A stretch of 64,000 nucleotides of DNA, taken from the NCBI RefSeq assembly GCF_049800955.1, contig NZ_JBNAGA010000001.1, positions 2,149,501 to 2,213,500 of the forward strand, written 5' to 3'. Both the position numbers and the translations under genes were made by a program. Numbering within the stretch: the first letter of the stretch is position 1; every line of letters begins with the position of its first letter. Origin of the DNA: JAKVBH01 sp049800955. GTDB lineage: Bacteria > Pseudomonadota > Alphaproteobacteria > Rhodobacterales > Rhodobacteraceae. Below are positions 6,851-15,412 of the stretch, in pieces. The notes beneath the pieces are model-generated. The model did no database searches. It saw nothing but the letters and a program-made list of their open reading frames with translations, and was not told the DNA's origin.

Positions 6851-8010
6851 CCCATTGCGGCCATCAACTCACGACCCACCAACATACGCCTGATTTCGGA
6901 GGTCCCGGCACCGATCTCCATGAGCTTGGCATCCCTGAACAACCGCGCCACAGGCGCATCGGCGAGAAAGCCTGCGCCGCCAAGGGCCTGCACCGCCTGA
7001 TGGGCCTGCACCATGGCCTGCTCAGAGGCATAAAGGCAGCAGGCCGCCGCATCCTGCCGCGTGACCTCGCCACGATCACAGGCCTTCGCACATTCATAAA
7101 CATAAGCGCGCGCTGAATTCATCGCCGTATACATATCCGCGATCTTGCCCTGCATCAGCTGGAACGACCCGATGGGCCGACCAAATTGCTCGCGCTCGGA
7201 GACATAAGGCATCACCTCGTCCAGACAGGCGGCCATGATCCCCAGACCAATCCCCGCCAAAACAACGCGCTCGTAATCCAGACCAGACATCAGGACCGCA
7301 ACGCCGCGTCCCTCTTCGCCCAGAATATTCTCAAATGGCACTTCGACATTCTCGAAAATCAGCTCCGCCGTGTTGGACCCGCGCATGCCCAGTTTGTCAA
7401 AATGCGGCGAGGTTGAGAAACCGGCCATGGTCTTTTCAATCAGAAAGGCCGTGATGCCTTTGGAGCCTGCGTCCTTATCTGTCTTGGCATAGACCACAAG
7501 CGTGTCGGCATCCGGCCCGTTGGTGATCCAGTATTTGTTGCCATTCAGGCGAAAATGATCGTTGCGCTTCTCGGCATGCAGCTTCATCGACACGACATCG
7601 GAGCCCGCGCTTGGCTCGGACATGGCCAACGCGCCCACATGGACCCCGCTGATCAACCCCGGCAGGTAGCGCGCCTTTTGAGCGTCGGTGCCGTTCAACT
7701 TGATCTGATTGACGCAAAGATTGGAATGCGCGCCGTAAGACAGCGAGACCGAGGCCGACGCCCGCGCAACCTCCTCAATGGCCACCACATGGGCCAGATA
7801 GCCCATGCCTGCCCCGCCTTCCTCCTCACTCACCGTGATCCCATGCAGCCCCAAGGCGCCCATTTCCTGCCAGAGCTCCGGCGGAAAGATATTGTCTCGA
7901 TCAATATCTGCCGCCATGGGTTTGACGCGATCCTGCGCCCAGCGATGCACCATATCGCGCAGCGCCTCCACATCTTCCCCGAGATCAAATTTCATGACCG
8001 CATTGAACAT
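6847..8010 (-). CDS. liuA: Isovaleryl-CoA dehydrogenase
   Basis: Flavoprotein of the acyl-CoA dehydrogenase family, oxidising isovaleryl-CoA to 3-methylcrotonyl-CoA in leucine catabolism and passing electrons to ETF. 387 residues. Signatures are ALAMSEPSAGSDVVSMKL, KYWITNGPDADTLVVYAKT, and in the C-terminal domain MQGKIADMYTAMNSARAYVY and GGAGFLADAPVARLFRDAK. ADYERVVLAG-like text appears as GLDYERVVLAGIGLG, the region of the catalytic Glu in this subfamily. The start at 8010 has GGAGG eight bases upstream; the frame stays open 84 bases further but without family similarity. It is the first gene of the leu-catabolic operon. Confidence 0.93.
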   Translation of the reverse strand: MFNAVMKFDLGEDVEALRDMVHRWAQDRVKPMAADIDRDNIFPPELWQEMGALGLHGITVSEEEGGAGMGYLAHVVAIEEVARASASVSLSYGAHSNLCVNQIKLNGTDAQKARYLPGLISGVHVGALAMSEPSAGSDVVSMKLHAEKRNDHFRLNGNKYWITNGPDADTLVVYAKTDKDAGSKGITAFLIEKTMAGFSTSPHFDKLGMRGSNTAELIFENVEVPFENILGEEGRGVAVLMSGLDYERVVLAGIGLGIMAACLDEVMPYVSEREQFGRPIGSFQLMQGKIADMYTAMNSARAYVYECAKACDRGEVTRQDAAACCLYASEQAMVQAHQAVQALGGAGFLADAPVARLFRDAKLMEIGAGTSEIRRMLVGRELMAAMG

Positions 8011-8080
8011 CGCAGGCGCCTCCGCATCCCATTTATTGAACACTCGTTCAATAGTAAGGCGTGGCGCGCATTGGGTCAAA

Positions 8081-8110
8081 GCAAAAGGGCGCACATGTCT
8101 GTGCGCCCTT
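8081..8110 (-). terminator. Intrinsic terminator of the VPLPA-CTERM gene
   Basis: Perfect 11-bp stem AAGGGCGCACA / TGTGCGCCCTT (8085-8095 and 8100-8110) with a 4-base loop. On the minus strand it is followed by TTTTGCTTTG, so it ends transcription of the gene at 8146-8796 before liuA. Confidence 0.85.
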
Positions 8111-8145
8111 CACTTTGGTGTCCACCGGAAAAAAAAGAGAGGAGA

Positions 8146-8796
8146 TTACGTGCGGCGACGCAGCATCGCCAACCCACCAAGCCCTGCCAAGAGCAGTGGC
8201 AGGCCCGCAGGAAGTGGCACAGGAGCAACCGTACCCCATGCGATGTTGTCGAACTCCAGGATCTCCGTCTGCGAGACATTGAAGGTCACGCTGGAGAAAC
8301 CGCCGGTATCGATGATGCCGAAAAAGCCGGCCCCCGCGTTCGTGACGGGCACAAACAGATCCGACAGACTGTTGCCGCCATCGTCGCTGTAGTCAACAAC
8401 TGTGGAGGTTTGGTCGAACGAGGACCAATCAATCCCAAAGGCATTGATTGTGGAGGCGAAGGTGAAGGTGACAGAGCCATTGCCCGAAAAGCCAAGACCT
8501 TGCACACCTTCCGTCCGCGTGAGGCTATTGGACCCGAAAAGCGTCAGTCCGCCGCCGCTATGGGTCAGCGTGAAATCGGCGAAGGTCAATGTGTTGCCAA
8601 CCGCACCTTGCAGCCCCTCAAAACCCTCTGAGGATACAGGCGATCCGACTGCCGTTTGCCAATTGCTACGCTCGGTTTGCAATGTGCCAAGGCCGGTTGG
8701 CAATACATCTTCTGCCGTAAATGTGGTCGTCGCTGCTTGCGCCATTCCAGCCAGGCCGATCATAGCGACGGCCAAACCTACGGAATACAATTTCAT
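8146..8796 (-). CDS. VPLPA-CTERM sorting-domain surface/secreted protein
   Basis: 216 residues, exported: a Sec signal peptide (MKLYSVGLAVAMIGLAGMAQA, cleavage likely after AQA), a beta-rich, Gly/Ser/Thr-rich body with a FEGL-type segment, and a C-terminal sorting tail at residues 193-216: VPLPAG, a hydrophobic stretch, then RRRT. This tripartite tail is the Rhodobacterales variant of PEP-CTERM, recognised by an exosortase that processes proteins during envelope passage. The body resembles exported carbohydrate-associated or matrix proteins in general character only; no enzymatic motif is visible. A single gene with its own terminator, next to a DegT-type sugar aminotransferase, which fits an extracellular polysaccharide link. 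Confidence 0.85.
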   Translation of the reverse strand: MKLYSVGLAVAMIGLAGMAQAATTTFTAEDVLPTGLGTLQTERSNWQTAVGSPVSSEGFEGLQGAVGNTLTFADFTLTHSGGGLTLFGSNSLTRTEGVQGLGFSGNGSVTFTFASTINAFGIDWSSFDQTSTVVDYSDDGGNSLSDLFVPVTNAGAGFFGIIDTGGFSSVTFNVSQTEILEFDNIAWGTVAPVPLPAGLPLLLAGLGGLAMLRRRT

Positions 8797-8855
8797 AATT
8801 CTCTCCTTCTCAAGTCGATAACAGAATCACTTCTACGGTGCAGAAATACTGCAGC

Positions 8856-8871
8856 TTGGGGCAATCCCCAA
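8856..8871 (-). other. Small hairpin after the aminotransferase stop codon
   Basis: TTGGGG-CAAT-CCCCAA, a perfect 6-bp stem directly downstream of the stop at 8873 (minus strand). No T-tract follows, so it is a weak terminator or an mRNA 3' stabiliser. Confidence 0.4.
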
Positions 8872-8872
8872 A

Positions 8873-10123
8873 TCAGCCGCCAGTTTCAGCCTTATTTTCG
8901 CCCGATTGATAAACAATCCCTGTTTCCGCGCGAATTATGCGCGCGATTTGGGCACAATCCTCAAGCGTGAAGGTCAGTGGGACACGGATATCCACCACGG
9001 CGGCTAAAACCCGATCCGAAGCTGGCATCGGCTCGGAAGGCGCGTAACGCCAGTGATCGTATTTGGACGTAAACGCCACCGGCGTCTCAGCGCCGAACCA
9101 CTTGAGCTCAACGCCGCGCGCACCGCAGCGCGACACAACCTCCTGCACCTTGTCCCCGCTCCAATCGAGGAGCAAAAACTGAAAAGAAGAGCCCACGATG
9201 CTTTCTTCTCCTGGTCGCTCGACAATGGTCAAACCGGGAACGTCGCGCAGGCCGGCCTCCAGAACGCGATACCGCTCATTCCAGCGCGCCACCTGCCGGT
9301 CAAGATCCTGCAATTGCGGGCGCAGAATTGCTGCGCGCAGATTGTCCATCCGCCCCGAGATATTGGGCGTGTCGTATTTCACGCGCTCAAAAACCTCAGG
9401 TTCGGGCGCCGCGAGATGGCGTTCGTAGAGCATGTATGAGCCAGACAGCAGGATCATGCGCGCTGCCAGATCGGCATCATCGGTCACGATCAGCCCGCCC
9501 TCGCCGGAATTGACGTGTTTGTAGGTCTGACACGAATAGCACCCAATCGCCCCGACCCGCCCAGACGGCACGCCGCGCCAGGCCGCACCCATGGTGTGCG
9601 CACAATCCTCGATCACGGCGATATTGGACGCTGCGCAAATCTCCATCAGCCGATCCATGTCACACAGATGCCCGCGCATATGGCTCAAAAGCAGGACATC
9701 GGCCTGATCCGCCTTGGCCGCCAAATCATCGAGATCGATGGTCAGCGCTTCTGTCACCCCGACAAAAACGGGCTGTGCGCCAATCGCGGCAATCGCACCG
9801 GGCACTGGCGCCAGCGTGAAGGCGTTGGTCAACACCTTGTCGCCGGGCCCCACGCCCATAGCGCGCAGCGCCGTCGCCATGGCATAACCTCCTGACGCCA
9901 CCGCAAGGCAGTATTTGGCACCAGTCTGTGCGGCAAACTCCTGCTCCAGAAGGGCCGTCTCCGACAGCTCTCCCGGGCCCGTGTTATAACGATGCAAACG
10001 CCCCGATTGCATGACGGCCACAGCCGCCGCAATGGCTGTCTCCGGGATCGGTTCCTGCTGAGTGAAGTTTCCCTCAAAACGCTCGGCGTGATCGGGCGCG
10101 ACGGGTATGTCGTGGTCTTTCAT
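8873..10123 (-). CDS. DegT/DnrJ/EryC1/StrS family aminotransferase
   Basis: 416-residue PLP enzyme of the sugar aminotransferase family, which usually makes amino sugars for polysaccharides or secondary products. The cofactor-binding segments are ASGGYAMATALRAMGVGPGD, AVIEDCAHTMGAAW (the Asp that contacts the pyridine N) and CYSCQTYKHVNSGEGGLI, in which Lys of YKHVNSGEGG is the Schiff-base residue. Length is normal. It is 65 bases downstream of the phosphatase gene and upstream of the VPLPA-CTERM gene. The actual substrate cannot be told; some homologues act on non-sugar keto substrates. Confidence 0.85.
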   Translation of the reverse strand: MKDHDIPVAPDHAERFEGNFTQQEPIPETAIAAAVAVMQSGRLHRYNTGPGELSETALLEQEFAAQTGAKYCLAVASGGYAMATALRAMGVGPGDKVLTNAFTLAPVPGAIAAIGAQPVFVGVTEALTIDLDDLAAKADQADVLLLSHMRGHLCDMDRLMEICAASNIAVIEDCAHTMGAAWRGVPSGRVGAIGCYSCQTYKHVNSGEGGLIVTDDADLAARMILLSGSYMLYERHLAAPEPEVFERVKYDTPNISGRMDNLRAAILRPQLQDLDRQVARWNERYRVLEAGLRDVPGLTIVERPGEESIVGSSFQFLLLDWSGDKVQEVVSRCGARGVELKWFGAETPVAFTSKYDHWRYAPSEPMPASDRVLAAVVDIRVPLTFTLEDCAQIARIIRAETGIVYQSGENKAETGG

Positions 10124-10188
10124 CGTCTCTTCCCTGTTTCTGCCCCTGCCACGTCAAGCGCCGGGCGGGGCCGGTCGGGTTCATGCCT

Positions 10189-10848
10189 TCACGGAACCAA
10201 TTGCGCGGCCAGAGCAGGCAGGTCGGAATAATCGTGCAAAAGCCCCTCTGGCGCAAGCGCGGCCATATCCTCGCCTGATGGCCCGAAGGTCACCAGAATG
10301 GACGGCACGCCTGCCGCCGCAGCCGTGTTGCGATCTGTATCGCTGTCCCCCACAAGGCAGGTCCGCTTTGGATCGCCATTCAGCCGACGCACCGTTTCCA
10401 CAAGAGGTGCCGGATCGGGTTTGCGAACAGGCAATGTATCCGCGCCAATGAGCGCACCAAATGCCCCGCGCGCGCCCAGCGAGGTCATGAGCGCTTCGGC
10501 AAGCCCTTCCGGCTTGTTGGTGCAAATGCCCACGGCAAATCCGTGTGACTTGAGTGTCTCGACCGCCTCCATGGCGCCATCATACAGGAAAGTGTGCTGG
10601 TCCAGCGCGGCGCCGTAGGCCTCCAGCAGTGGTTGATACCACCGCTCCACCTCGGCCTCATCACTGCGCCCCAAACGAGCAAGCCCCGTGCGCAGCATCA
10701 TCTTGCCGCCTCGAAGCGCAATGCCGGCATCCGGTGGCCCCAGCACATCGCCATGCCCCATTTGCCGAAAACAGGCATTGGCCGCAGCCAGCAGGTCCCC
10801 GGAGGTATCTGCCAGCGTTCCATCGAGGTCAAAAATCACACTGCGCAA
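10189..10848 (-). CDS. gph: HAD-family phosphatase, probable phosphoglycolate phosphatase
   Basis: 219 residues. The HAD motifs are VIFDLDGTLADT (nucleophile Asp), ICTNKPEGLAEAL (motif II Thr), RKPDPAPLVETV (motif III Lys) and LVGDSDTDRNTAAAAG (motif IV Asp pair), with a helical cap of the phosphoglycolate phosphatase type between motifs I and II. It would dephosphorylate 2-phosphoglycolate. I chose a TTG start at 10848, because GGGAGG precedes it at about six bases and the HAD motif begins a few residues later; the longer frame upstream overlaps the divergent glmU promoter region. Divergent from glmU. Confidence 0.85.
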   Translation of the reverse strand: MRSVIFDLDGTLADTSGDLLAAANACFRQMGHGDVLGPPDAGIALRGGKMMLRTGLARLGRSDEAEVERWYQPLLEAYGAALDQHTFLYDGAMEAVETLKSHGFAVGICTNKPEGLAEALMTSLGARGAFGALIGADTLPVRKPDPAPLVETVRRLNGDPKRTCLVGDSDTDRNTAAAAGVPSILVTFGPSGEDMAALAPEGLLHDYSDLPALAAQLVP

Positions 10849-10993
10849 AATACCCTCCCGGCAAGTCCATGCCCAATTCATGACAAAGTGACATGAGATG
10901 TGACGCAAGCCCCTCTTGCAGGCAAGGCGGCAGACGATAAAAGCTGACGCTGAGCAAAGTAAAAACGACACAAACACGCTGAGACACACAGAT
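10849..10993. promoter_or_regulatory. Divergent promoter region gph / glmU
   Basis: About 145 bases between two divergent starts. A possible plus-strand promoter is TTGCAG (10916-10921), 16 bases, TAAAAG (10938-10943), leaving about 50 bases of leader before the glmU ATG. The minus-strand promoter is not evident. Short repeats of TGACA/TGTGACG lie at 10881-10905. Confidence 0.35.
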
Positions 10994-12346
10994 ATGGGCC
11001 TTCATCTCGTTATTTTGGCAGCCGGCAAAGGCACGCGCATGCGCTCGGACTTGCCAAAGGTGCTCCATCAGGTGGCCCATGCGCCGCTCCTGATCCATGC
11101 GATGAAGGCGGGCGAGGCGCTGGACCCGCTGAGCACGATCATTGTTGCGGGCCATGGCGCGGAGGCTGTCGAAACGGCCGCCAAAGCGCACACTCCCGAT
11201 GTCCAGGTCGTTTTGCAAAACGAGCAATTGGGCACGGCCCATGCGGTAGATCAGGCGCGCGCCCAATTGAAGGATGCTGAGGGAGATGTTGTCGTGCTGT
11301 ATGGCGACACGCCCTTCATACAGCCCGAGACCATCGCCCGCATGCAGGAGGCGCGCGCGCGGCATGATATCGTTGTGCTGGGCTTTGATGCGGCCGATCC
11401 CGGCAAATACGGCCGCCTTGTCATGCAAGGCGAGCGGCTTGAGCGCATTGTCGAGTTCAAGGATGCCAATGAGAGCGAACGCGCGATCTCCTTTTGCAAC
11501 TCCGGTGTGATCCTCGCCCCGGCCAAGGTGATGTTTGAGCTTATCGCCGAGGTTGGCAATGACAATGCCTCTGGCGAATACTACCTCACCGACCTGCCTG
11601 CTCTGGCCCAAGCGCGCGGGCTCTCGGCAACCGCCGTGGCCTGCGATGAAAGCGAGACTTTGGGCGTCAACTCGCGCGCCGATCTGGCCGCCGCGGAAGA
11701 GGCCTTTCAGACCAGACAGCGCGCGACGCTCCTCGAAATTGGCGTGACATTGAGCGCGCCTCAGACGGTTCATCTGGCCCACGACACACTCATTGGCCCC
11801 GATACGATTATCGAGCAACATGTTGTCTTCGGCCCCGGCGTGACGGTGGAAAACGGCGCGCATATCCGCGCCTTCTCGCATCTTGAGGGCTGTCACGTCA
11901 GCCGCGGCGCCATTGTCGGGCCCTACGCGCGGCTGCGCCCCGGCGCGGAGATCGCCGAACACGCGCGGATTGGCAATTTCGTTGAAATCAAGAACGCAGA
12001 GATCGCCGAAGCCGCCAAGGTCAACCATCTGACCTATATCGGCGACGCCCGCGTCGGCACCCGCAGCAACATCGGCGCAGGCACCGTGACATGCAATTAC
12101 GACGGCGTGATGAAACATCATACCGAGATTGGCGCTGACACGTTTATCGGCTCGAACACGATGCTCGTCGCCCCTGTCCGCGTCGGAGATCGCGCCATGA
12201 CAGCGACGTCGTCCACGATCACAACGGATGTGCCCGATGAGGCCTTGGCAATCGGGCGCGCAAAACAAACCAACAAAGCCGGATTGGCCGTCAAGCTCTT
12301 CGAGATGCTGCGCGCCAAGAAAGCCGGTCAGGTCAAAGGCGAGTAA
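10994..12346 (+). CDS. glmU: Bifunctional GlmU: GlcN-1-P acetyltransferase / UDP-GlcNAc pyrophosphorylase
   Basis: Makes UDP-GlcNAc for peptidoglycan and lipopolysaccharide. 450 residues. The N-terminal uridylyltransferase domain opens with HLVILAAGKGTRMRSDLPK and has LYGDTPFI for the metal. From about residue 250 a left-handed beta-helix follows (hexapeptide repeats such as IGPDTIIEQHVVFGPGVTV), ending with the acetyltransferase residues NVEI-type NFVEIKNAEIAEAAKVNHL and NIGAGTVTCNYDG. The ATG at 10994 fits family N-termini although its ribosome-binding site is weak. glmS follows after one base, so the two steps of amino-sugar synthesis are co-transcribed. Confidence 0.97.
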   Translation: MGLHLVILAAGKGTRMRSDLPKVLHQVAHAPLLIHAMKAGEALDPLSTIIVAGHGAEAVETAAKAHTPDVQVVLQNEQLGTAHAVDQARAQLKDAEGDVVVLYGDTPFIQPETIARMQEARARHDIVVLGFDAADPGKYGRLVMQGERLERIVEFKDANESERAISFCNSGVILAPAKVMFELIAEVGNDNASGEYYLTDLPALAQARGLSATAVACDESETLGVNSRADLAAAEEAFQTRQRATLLEIGVTLSAPQTVHLAHDTLIGPDTIIEQHVVFGPGVTVENGAHIRAFSHLEGCHVSRGAIVGPYARLRPGAEIAEHARIGNFVEIKNAEIAEAAKVNHLTYIGDARVGTRSNIGAGTVTCNYDGVMKHHTEIGADTFIGSNTMLVAPVRVGDRAMTATSSTITTDVPDEALAIGRAKQTNKAGLAVKLFEMLRAKKAGQVKGE

Positions 12347-12347
12347 C

Positions 12348-14168
12348 ATGTGTGGAATTGTCGGATATCTGGGCAACAATGAAGCGGCGCCCATTCTCGT
12401 GGAAGCGCTCAAGCGGCTGGAATATCGAGGCTATGACAGCGCAGGCATCGCGACGGTCAATGACACGGTTCTCGACCGCCGTCGGGCGGTGGGCAAACTG
12501 GTAAACCTGTCCGATCTGCTGGTCCATGATCCCCTGCCCGGCAAATCAGGCATCGGGCACACACGCTGGGCCACCCATGGTGCGCCCTCGGTCACAAACG
12601 CCCACCCTCATCGCTCGGGCCCGGTCGCGGTTGTGCACAATGGCATTATCGAGAACTACCGTGAATTGCGCGCGGAGCTGGCCGAGCATGGCATCCCCGC
12701 CCAAACCGAGACCGACACCGAAACAGTCGCTTTGCTGACCCAACAGCATCTCGATGCCGGCATGAGCCCGCGAGACGCCGCTTTCGCGACCCTTGATCGC
12801 CTCGAAGGCGCTTTTGCGTTGGCCTTTCTGTTTGACGGTGAAGAAGACCTGATCATCGCCGCGCGCAAGGGCTCGCCTCTGGCCATTGGCCATGGCGATG
12901 GTGAGATGTTCGTAGGCTCTGACGCGATTGCGCTTTCGCCGCTCACGGACCGGATCACCTATCTGGAAGAAGGCGATCGCGCGATCCTAACGCGTTACAG
13001 CCTCGACGTGATTGATGAAGCGGGCCGGCGCGCCAACCGCATGATCAAGACCGTCTCCATCGACAGCGCATCGGCGGACAAGGGCGGCTACAAACACTTC
13101 ATGGCCAAGGAAATCGCAGAGCAGCCAACGGTCATCCAAAAAGCGCTGCAAGCCTATACCACGACCGACGGCGGCCTGACGTTCCCCGACGGTTTGCCGG
13201 ACTTCGCAGATGTAGACCGCGTTCTCATGGTCGCCTGCGGCACGGCATTTTACGCCTGCCTGACCGCCAAGTACTGGTTTGAACAGACCGCCCGCCTGCC
13301 CGTGGAAGTCGATATTGCGTCGGAGTTTCGCTACCGTGAGCCCCCGATCCCGGCGCGCACGCTGGCGATCTTCGTGTCTCAATCGGGCGAGACCGCCGAT
13401 ACGCTCGCGGCGCTGCGCTATGTCGAGGGCAAGGCCGAGAAGATCGTCGCGGTGGTCAATGTGCCCGAAAGCTCCATTGCGCGGGAAAGCGATGTGGTTC
13501 TGCCGATCCATGCCGGCGCCGAGATCGGTGTGGCCTCCACAAAAGCGTTCACCTGTCAGCTGACGGTGCTTCTCTCCCTGGCGTTGCGCGCGGCGACTGA
13601 CCGGAAGGAAATGACGCAAGACGCGCTCTCCGATACGCTCAGCCAGTTCCGCATGCTGCCCGGGCAGATCAACGATGCGCTGGTCATGTCAGGCGATGTG
13701 CAGGCGGTCAGCGCGGAGTTGGCGGAGGCGCGCGATGTCTTGTTCCTGGGTCGTGGCGTGATGTATCCTCTAGCGCTCGAAGGCGCATTGAAGCTGAAGG
13801 AAATCAGCTACATACACGCCGAAGCTTATGCATCAGGCGAACTCAAACACGGGCCCATTGCGCTCATTGATCCCAGCGTTCCTGTTGTGGTGATGGCGCC
13901 CACAGATTCTCTTTTCGACAAGACAGTTTCCAACATGCAGGAAGTCATGGCGCGCGCCGGGCGTGTGCTTTTGATCTCCGACGCCGAAGGGATCAAAACG
14001 GCAGGTGACGATGTCTGGCGGAGCCTCGCGGTGCCGTCTGTCCCGCCCATTCTGGCGCCGATCCTTTACGCGATCCCGGCGCAATTGCTGGCCTATCACA
14101 CCGCCATCACCAAGGGCACGGACGTGGACCAGCCGCGCAACCTCGCCAAGTCTGTCACCGTGGAATGA
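12348..14168 (+). CDS. glmS: Glutamine--fructose-6-phosphate aminotransferase (isomerizing)
   Basis: Converts fructose-6-phosphate and glutamine to glucosamine-6-phosphate. 606 residues. Cys2 in MCGIVGYLG is the N-terminal nucleophile of the glutaminase domain after Met removal; RYDSAG-type EYRGYDSAGIA and HTRWATHG complete that site. Two SIS domains follow (VACGTAFYACLTAKYWFEQ, FVSQSGETADTLAALR, KAFTCQLTVLL), and the C-terminus QPRNLAKSVTVE is the conserved tail that caps the active site. The start at 12348 is fixed by Cys2. It follows glmU by one base and overlaps the next gene by four bases. Confidence 0.98.
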   Translation: MCGIVGYLGNNEAAPILVEALKRLEYRGYDSAGIATVNDTVLDRRRAVGKLVNLSDLLVHDPLPGKSGIGHTRWATHGAPSVTNAHPHRSGPVAVVHNGIIENYRELRAELAEHGIPAQTETDTETVALLTQQHLDAGMSPRDAAFATLDRLEGAFALAFLFDGEEDLIIAARKGSPLAIGHGDGEMFVGSDAIALSPLTDRITYLEEGDRAILTRYSLDVIDEAGRRANRMIKTVSIDSASADKGGYKHFMAKEIAEQPTVIQKALQAYTTTDGGLTFPDGLPDFADVDRVLMVACGTAFYACLTAKYWFEQTARLPVEVDIASEFRYREPPIPARTLAIFVSQSGETADTLAALRYVEGKAEKIVAVVNVPESSIARESDVVLPIHAGAEIGVASTKAFTCQLTVLLSLALRAATDRKEMTQDALSDTLSQFRMLPGQINDALVMSGDVQAVSAELAEARDVLFLGRGVMYPLALEGALKLKEISYIHAEAYASGELKHGPIALIDPSVPVVVMAPTDSLFDKTVSNMQEVMARAGRVLLISDAEGIKTAGDDVWRSLAVPSVPPILAPILYAIPAQLLAYHTAITKGTDVDQPRNLAKSVTVE

Positions 14169-14878
14169 CCTTTGGCGCGACGGAAGCCCTCGCAGCGCTG
14201 GACCCGCATGTCATCCCCGGCAAAGCAGAGGAAATGGCCGCCTATCACAAGGTGAACCGGCCCTATCTGGGTGTTGCCAATCCGGTTTTGGACGAAAAGG
14301 CCCGGGAATGGCGGCGCAGCTTGTCGGTTGAGGCACGCGTGTCTCTGGCGCGCGATCTATGGGCAACAAACATCCATGAGGCGCGCATCCTTGCAGCCAA
14401 ATTGCTCACCCAAGCCCGGCTGCGGCCCGACGCCGAGGCCTGGGCGCTGATCTGCGATTGGGTGCCCAGTTTTGACGCTTGGGCTGTGGCCGATCACGCC
14501 TGCATGGCCGGTCAACGCAGGCTCACAGCCGATCCCTCCCGCCTCGATGAGGTCGCGCTCTGGACCACGTCTGAGCATATGTGGACCAAACGCGCGGCCC
14601 TTGTGATCACTTTGCCCTGGGCGAAATTGCGCAATCCCAAACCCCATGAGAGCGCTGCACAGGATCGTATACTCGGCTGGGCCGCGGGCTATCTCGATGA
14701 CAAGGCCTGGTTTATCCAAAAGGCCGTTGCCTGGTGGGTCCGCTACATGTCCAAACACGATCCGGAGAAAGCCGCAGCCTTCATTGACACCCATGGCGCG
14801 CGCATGAAGCCTTTCGCCCGCAAGGAAGCGGGGCGATTGCTCAATTCGCGAACACCTGAACCTCCGGCAGACCCGTAA
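14165..14878 (+). CDS. DNA alkylation repair (AlkD-like) HEAT-repeat protein
   Basis: 237 residues, mostly helical HEAT-like repeats rich in Trp, as in the AlkC/AlkD superfamily of DNA glycosylases that remove positively charged alkylated bases without flipping them. Typical segments are EEMAAYHKVNRPYLGVANP, LWATNIHEARILAAKLL, WTTSEHMWTKRAALV and WFIQKAVAWWVRYMSKHDPE, with the Trp/Asp residues expected around the DNA contact. It overlaps the glmS stop by four bases (ATGA), so it is expressed with glmUS, and its 3' end overlaps the convergent lipoprotein gene by 38 bases. The family is clear; catalytic activity is not proven by sequence. Confidence 0.82.
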   Translation: MTFGATEALAALDPHVIPGKAEEMAAYHKVNRPYLGVANPVLDEKAREWRRSLSVEARVSLARDLWATNIHEARILAAKLLTQARLRPDAEAWALICDWVPSFDAWAVADHACMAGQRRLTADPSRLDEVALWTTSEHMWTKRAALVITLPWAKLRNPKPHESAAQDRILGWAAGYLDDKAWFIQKAVAWWVRYMSKHDPEKAAAFIDTHGARMKPFARKEAGRLLNSRTPEPPADP

Positions 14879-15329
14879 GCGGCGCTCCGATCAGGCGCAT
14901 GGCCGCCAGGGACAACCGGCTCCCGGCTGTTGCGGGCCCCTCGATAGGTCGCAGGGTCACGGCGGAGGACTTGCCGTTGTAGACGACGCGCCCTTGCGTT
15001 TCTTCGCGCACAAGCGGCGTTTCCAACCAGAAACCGGGCTGCGCGGGATCCCCCAGAGAGGCCACGCTGGTGCCCAGATCGCGCTCCTGTGCGACGGCAG
15101 GCGTGGCGGCGGCCGCCGCGCGGTCTTCGGCGCTTGTCGTGTCAAACTGCTCGGCGGTGCGCGCATTGACTGGCGGTGCGGGAGGCGCGGTTATGTCGAG
15201 GCTCTCAGGCCGGGCCTGCGGGCGCAGCTCCGAATCAACTTCGGGTTTGACCTCCGGCGCCGACGCGCGAGGGGCAAGCTGGGCACATGCGCACAGGGCA
15301 ATAACAGGAATCCAGACAAACTGTCTCAT
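14841..15329 (-). CDS. Putative lipoprotein, proline-rich, unknown function
   Basis: 162 residues. The signal MRQFVWIPVIALCAC with Cys15 as the predicted lipidation site indicates an envelope lipoprotein. Residues about 20-90 are rich in Pro, Ala and Glu and look disordered; the C-terminal part (from about 95) is more ordered and ends LTGLPEVQVFAN. I do not recognise an enzymatic domain. Its 3' end overlaps the alkD-like gene on the opposite strand by 38 bases. It starts 84 bases from moaA, divergently, so the short gap must hold both promoters. Confidence 0.75.
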   Translation of the reverse strand: MRQFVWIPVIALCACAQLAPRASAPEVKPEVDSELRPQARPESLDITAPPAPPVNARTAEQFDTTSAEDRAAAAATPAVAQERDLGTSVASLGDPAQPGFWLETPLVREETQGRVVYNGKSSAVTLRPIEGPATAGSRLSLAAMRLIGAPLTGLPEVQVFAN

Positions 15330-15412
15330 TCCTCAGCCTTACGATTTTGCCTTCGGGCCTTCAATGATGCTTTGTGCTTGCCGGAGGAAACAGCGGTCCT
15401 TAGCTTGTAGAT

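Noticed and set aside
10829..12412. A 527-codon open frame on the minus strand
   Set aside because: Fully antisense to glmU and crossing into glmS; composition is atypical for a protein and no motif is visible.
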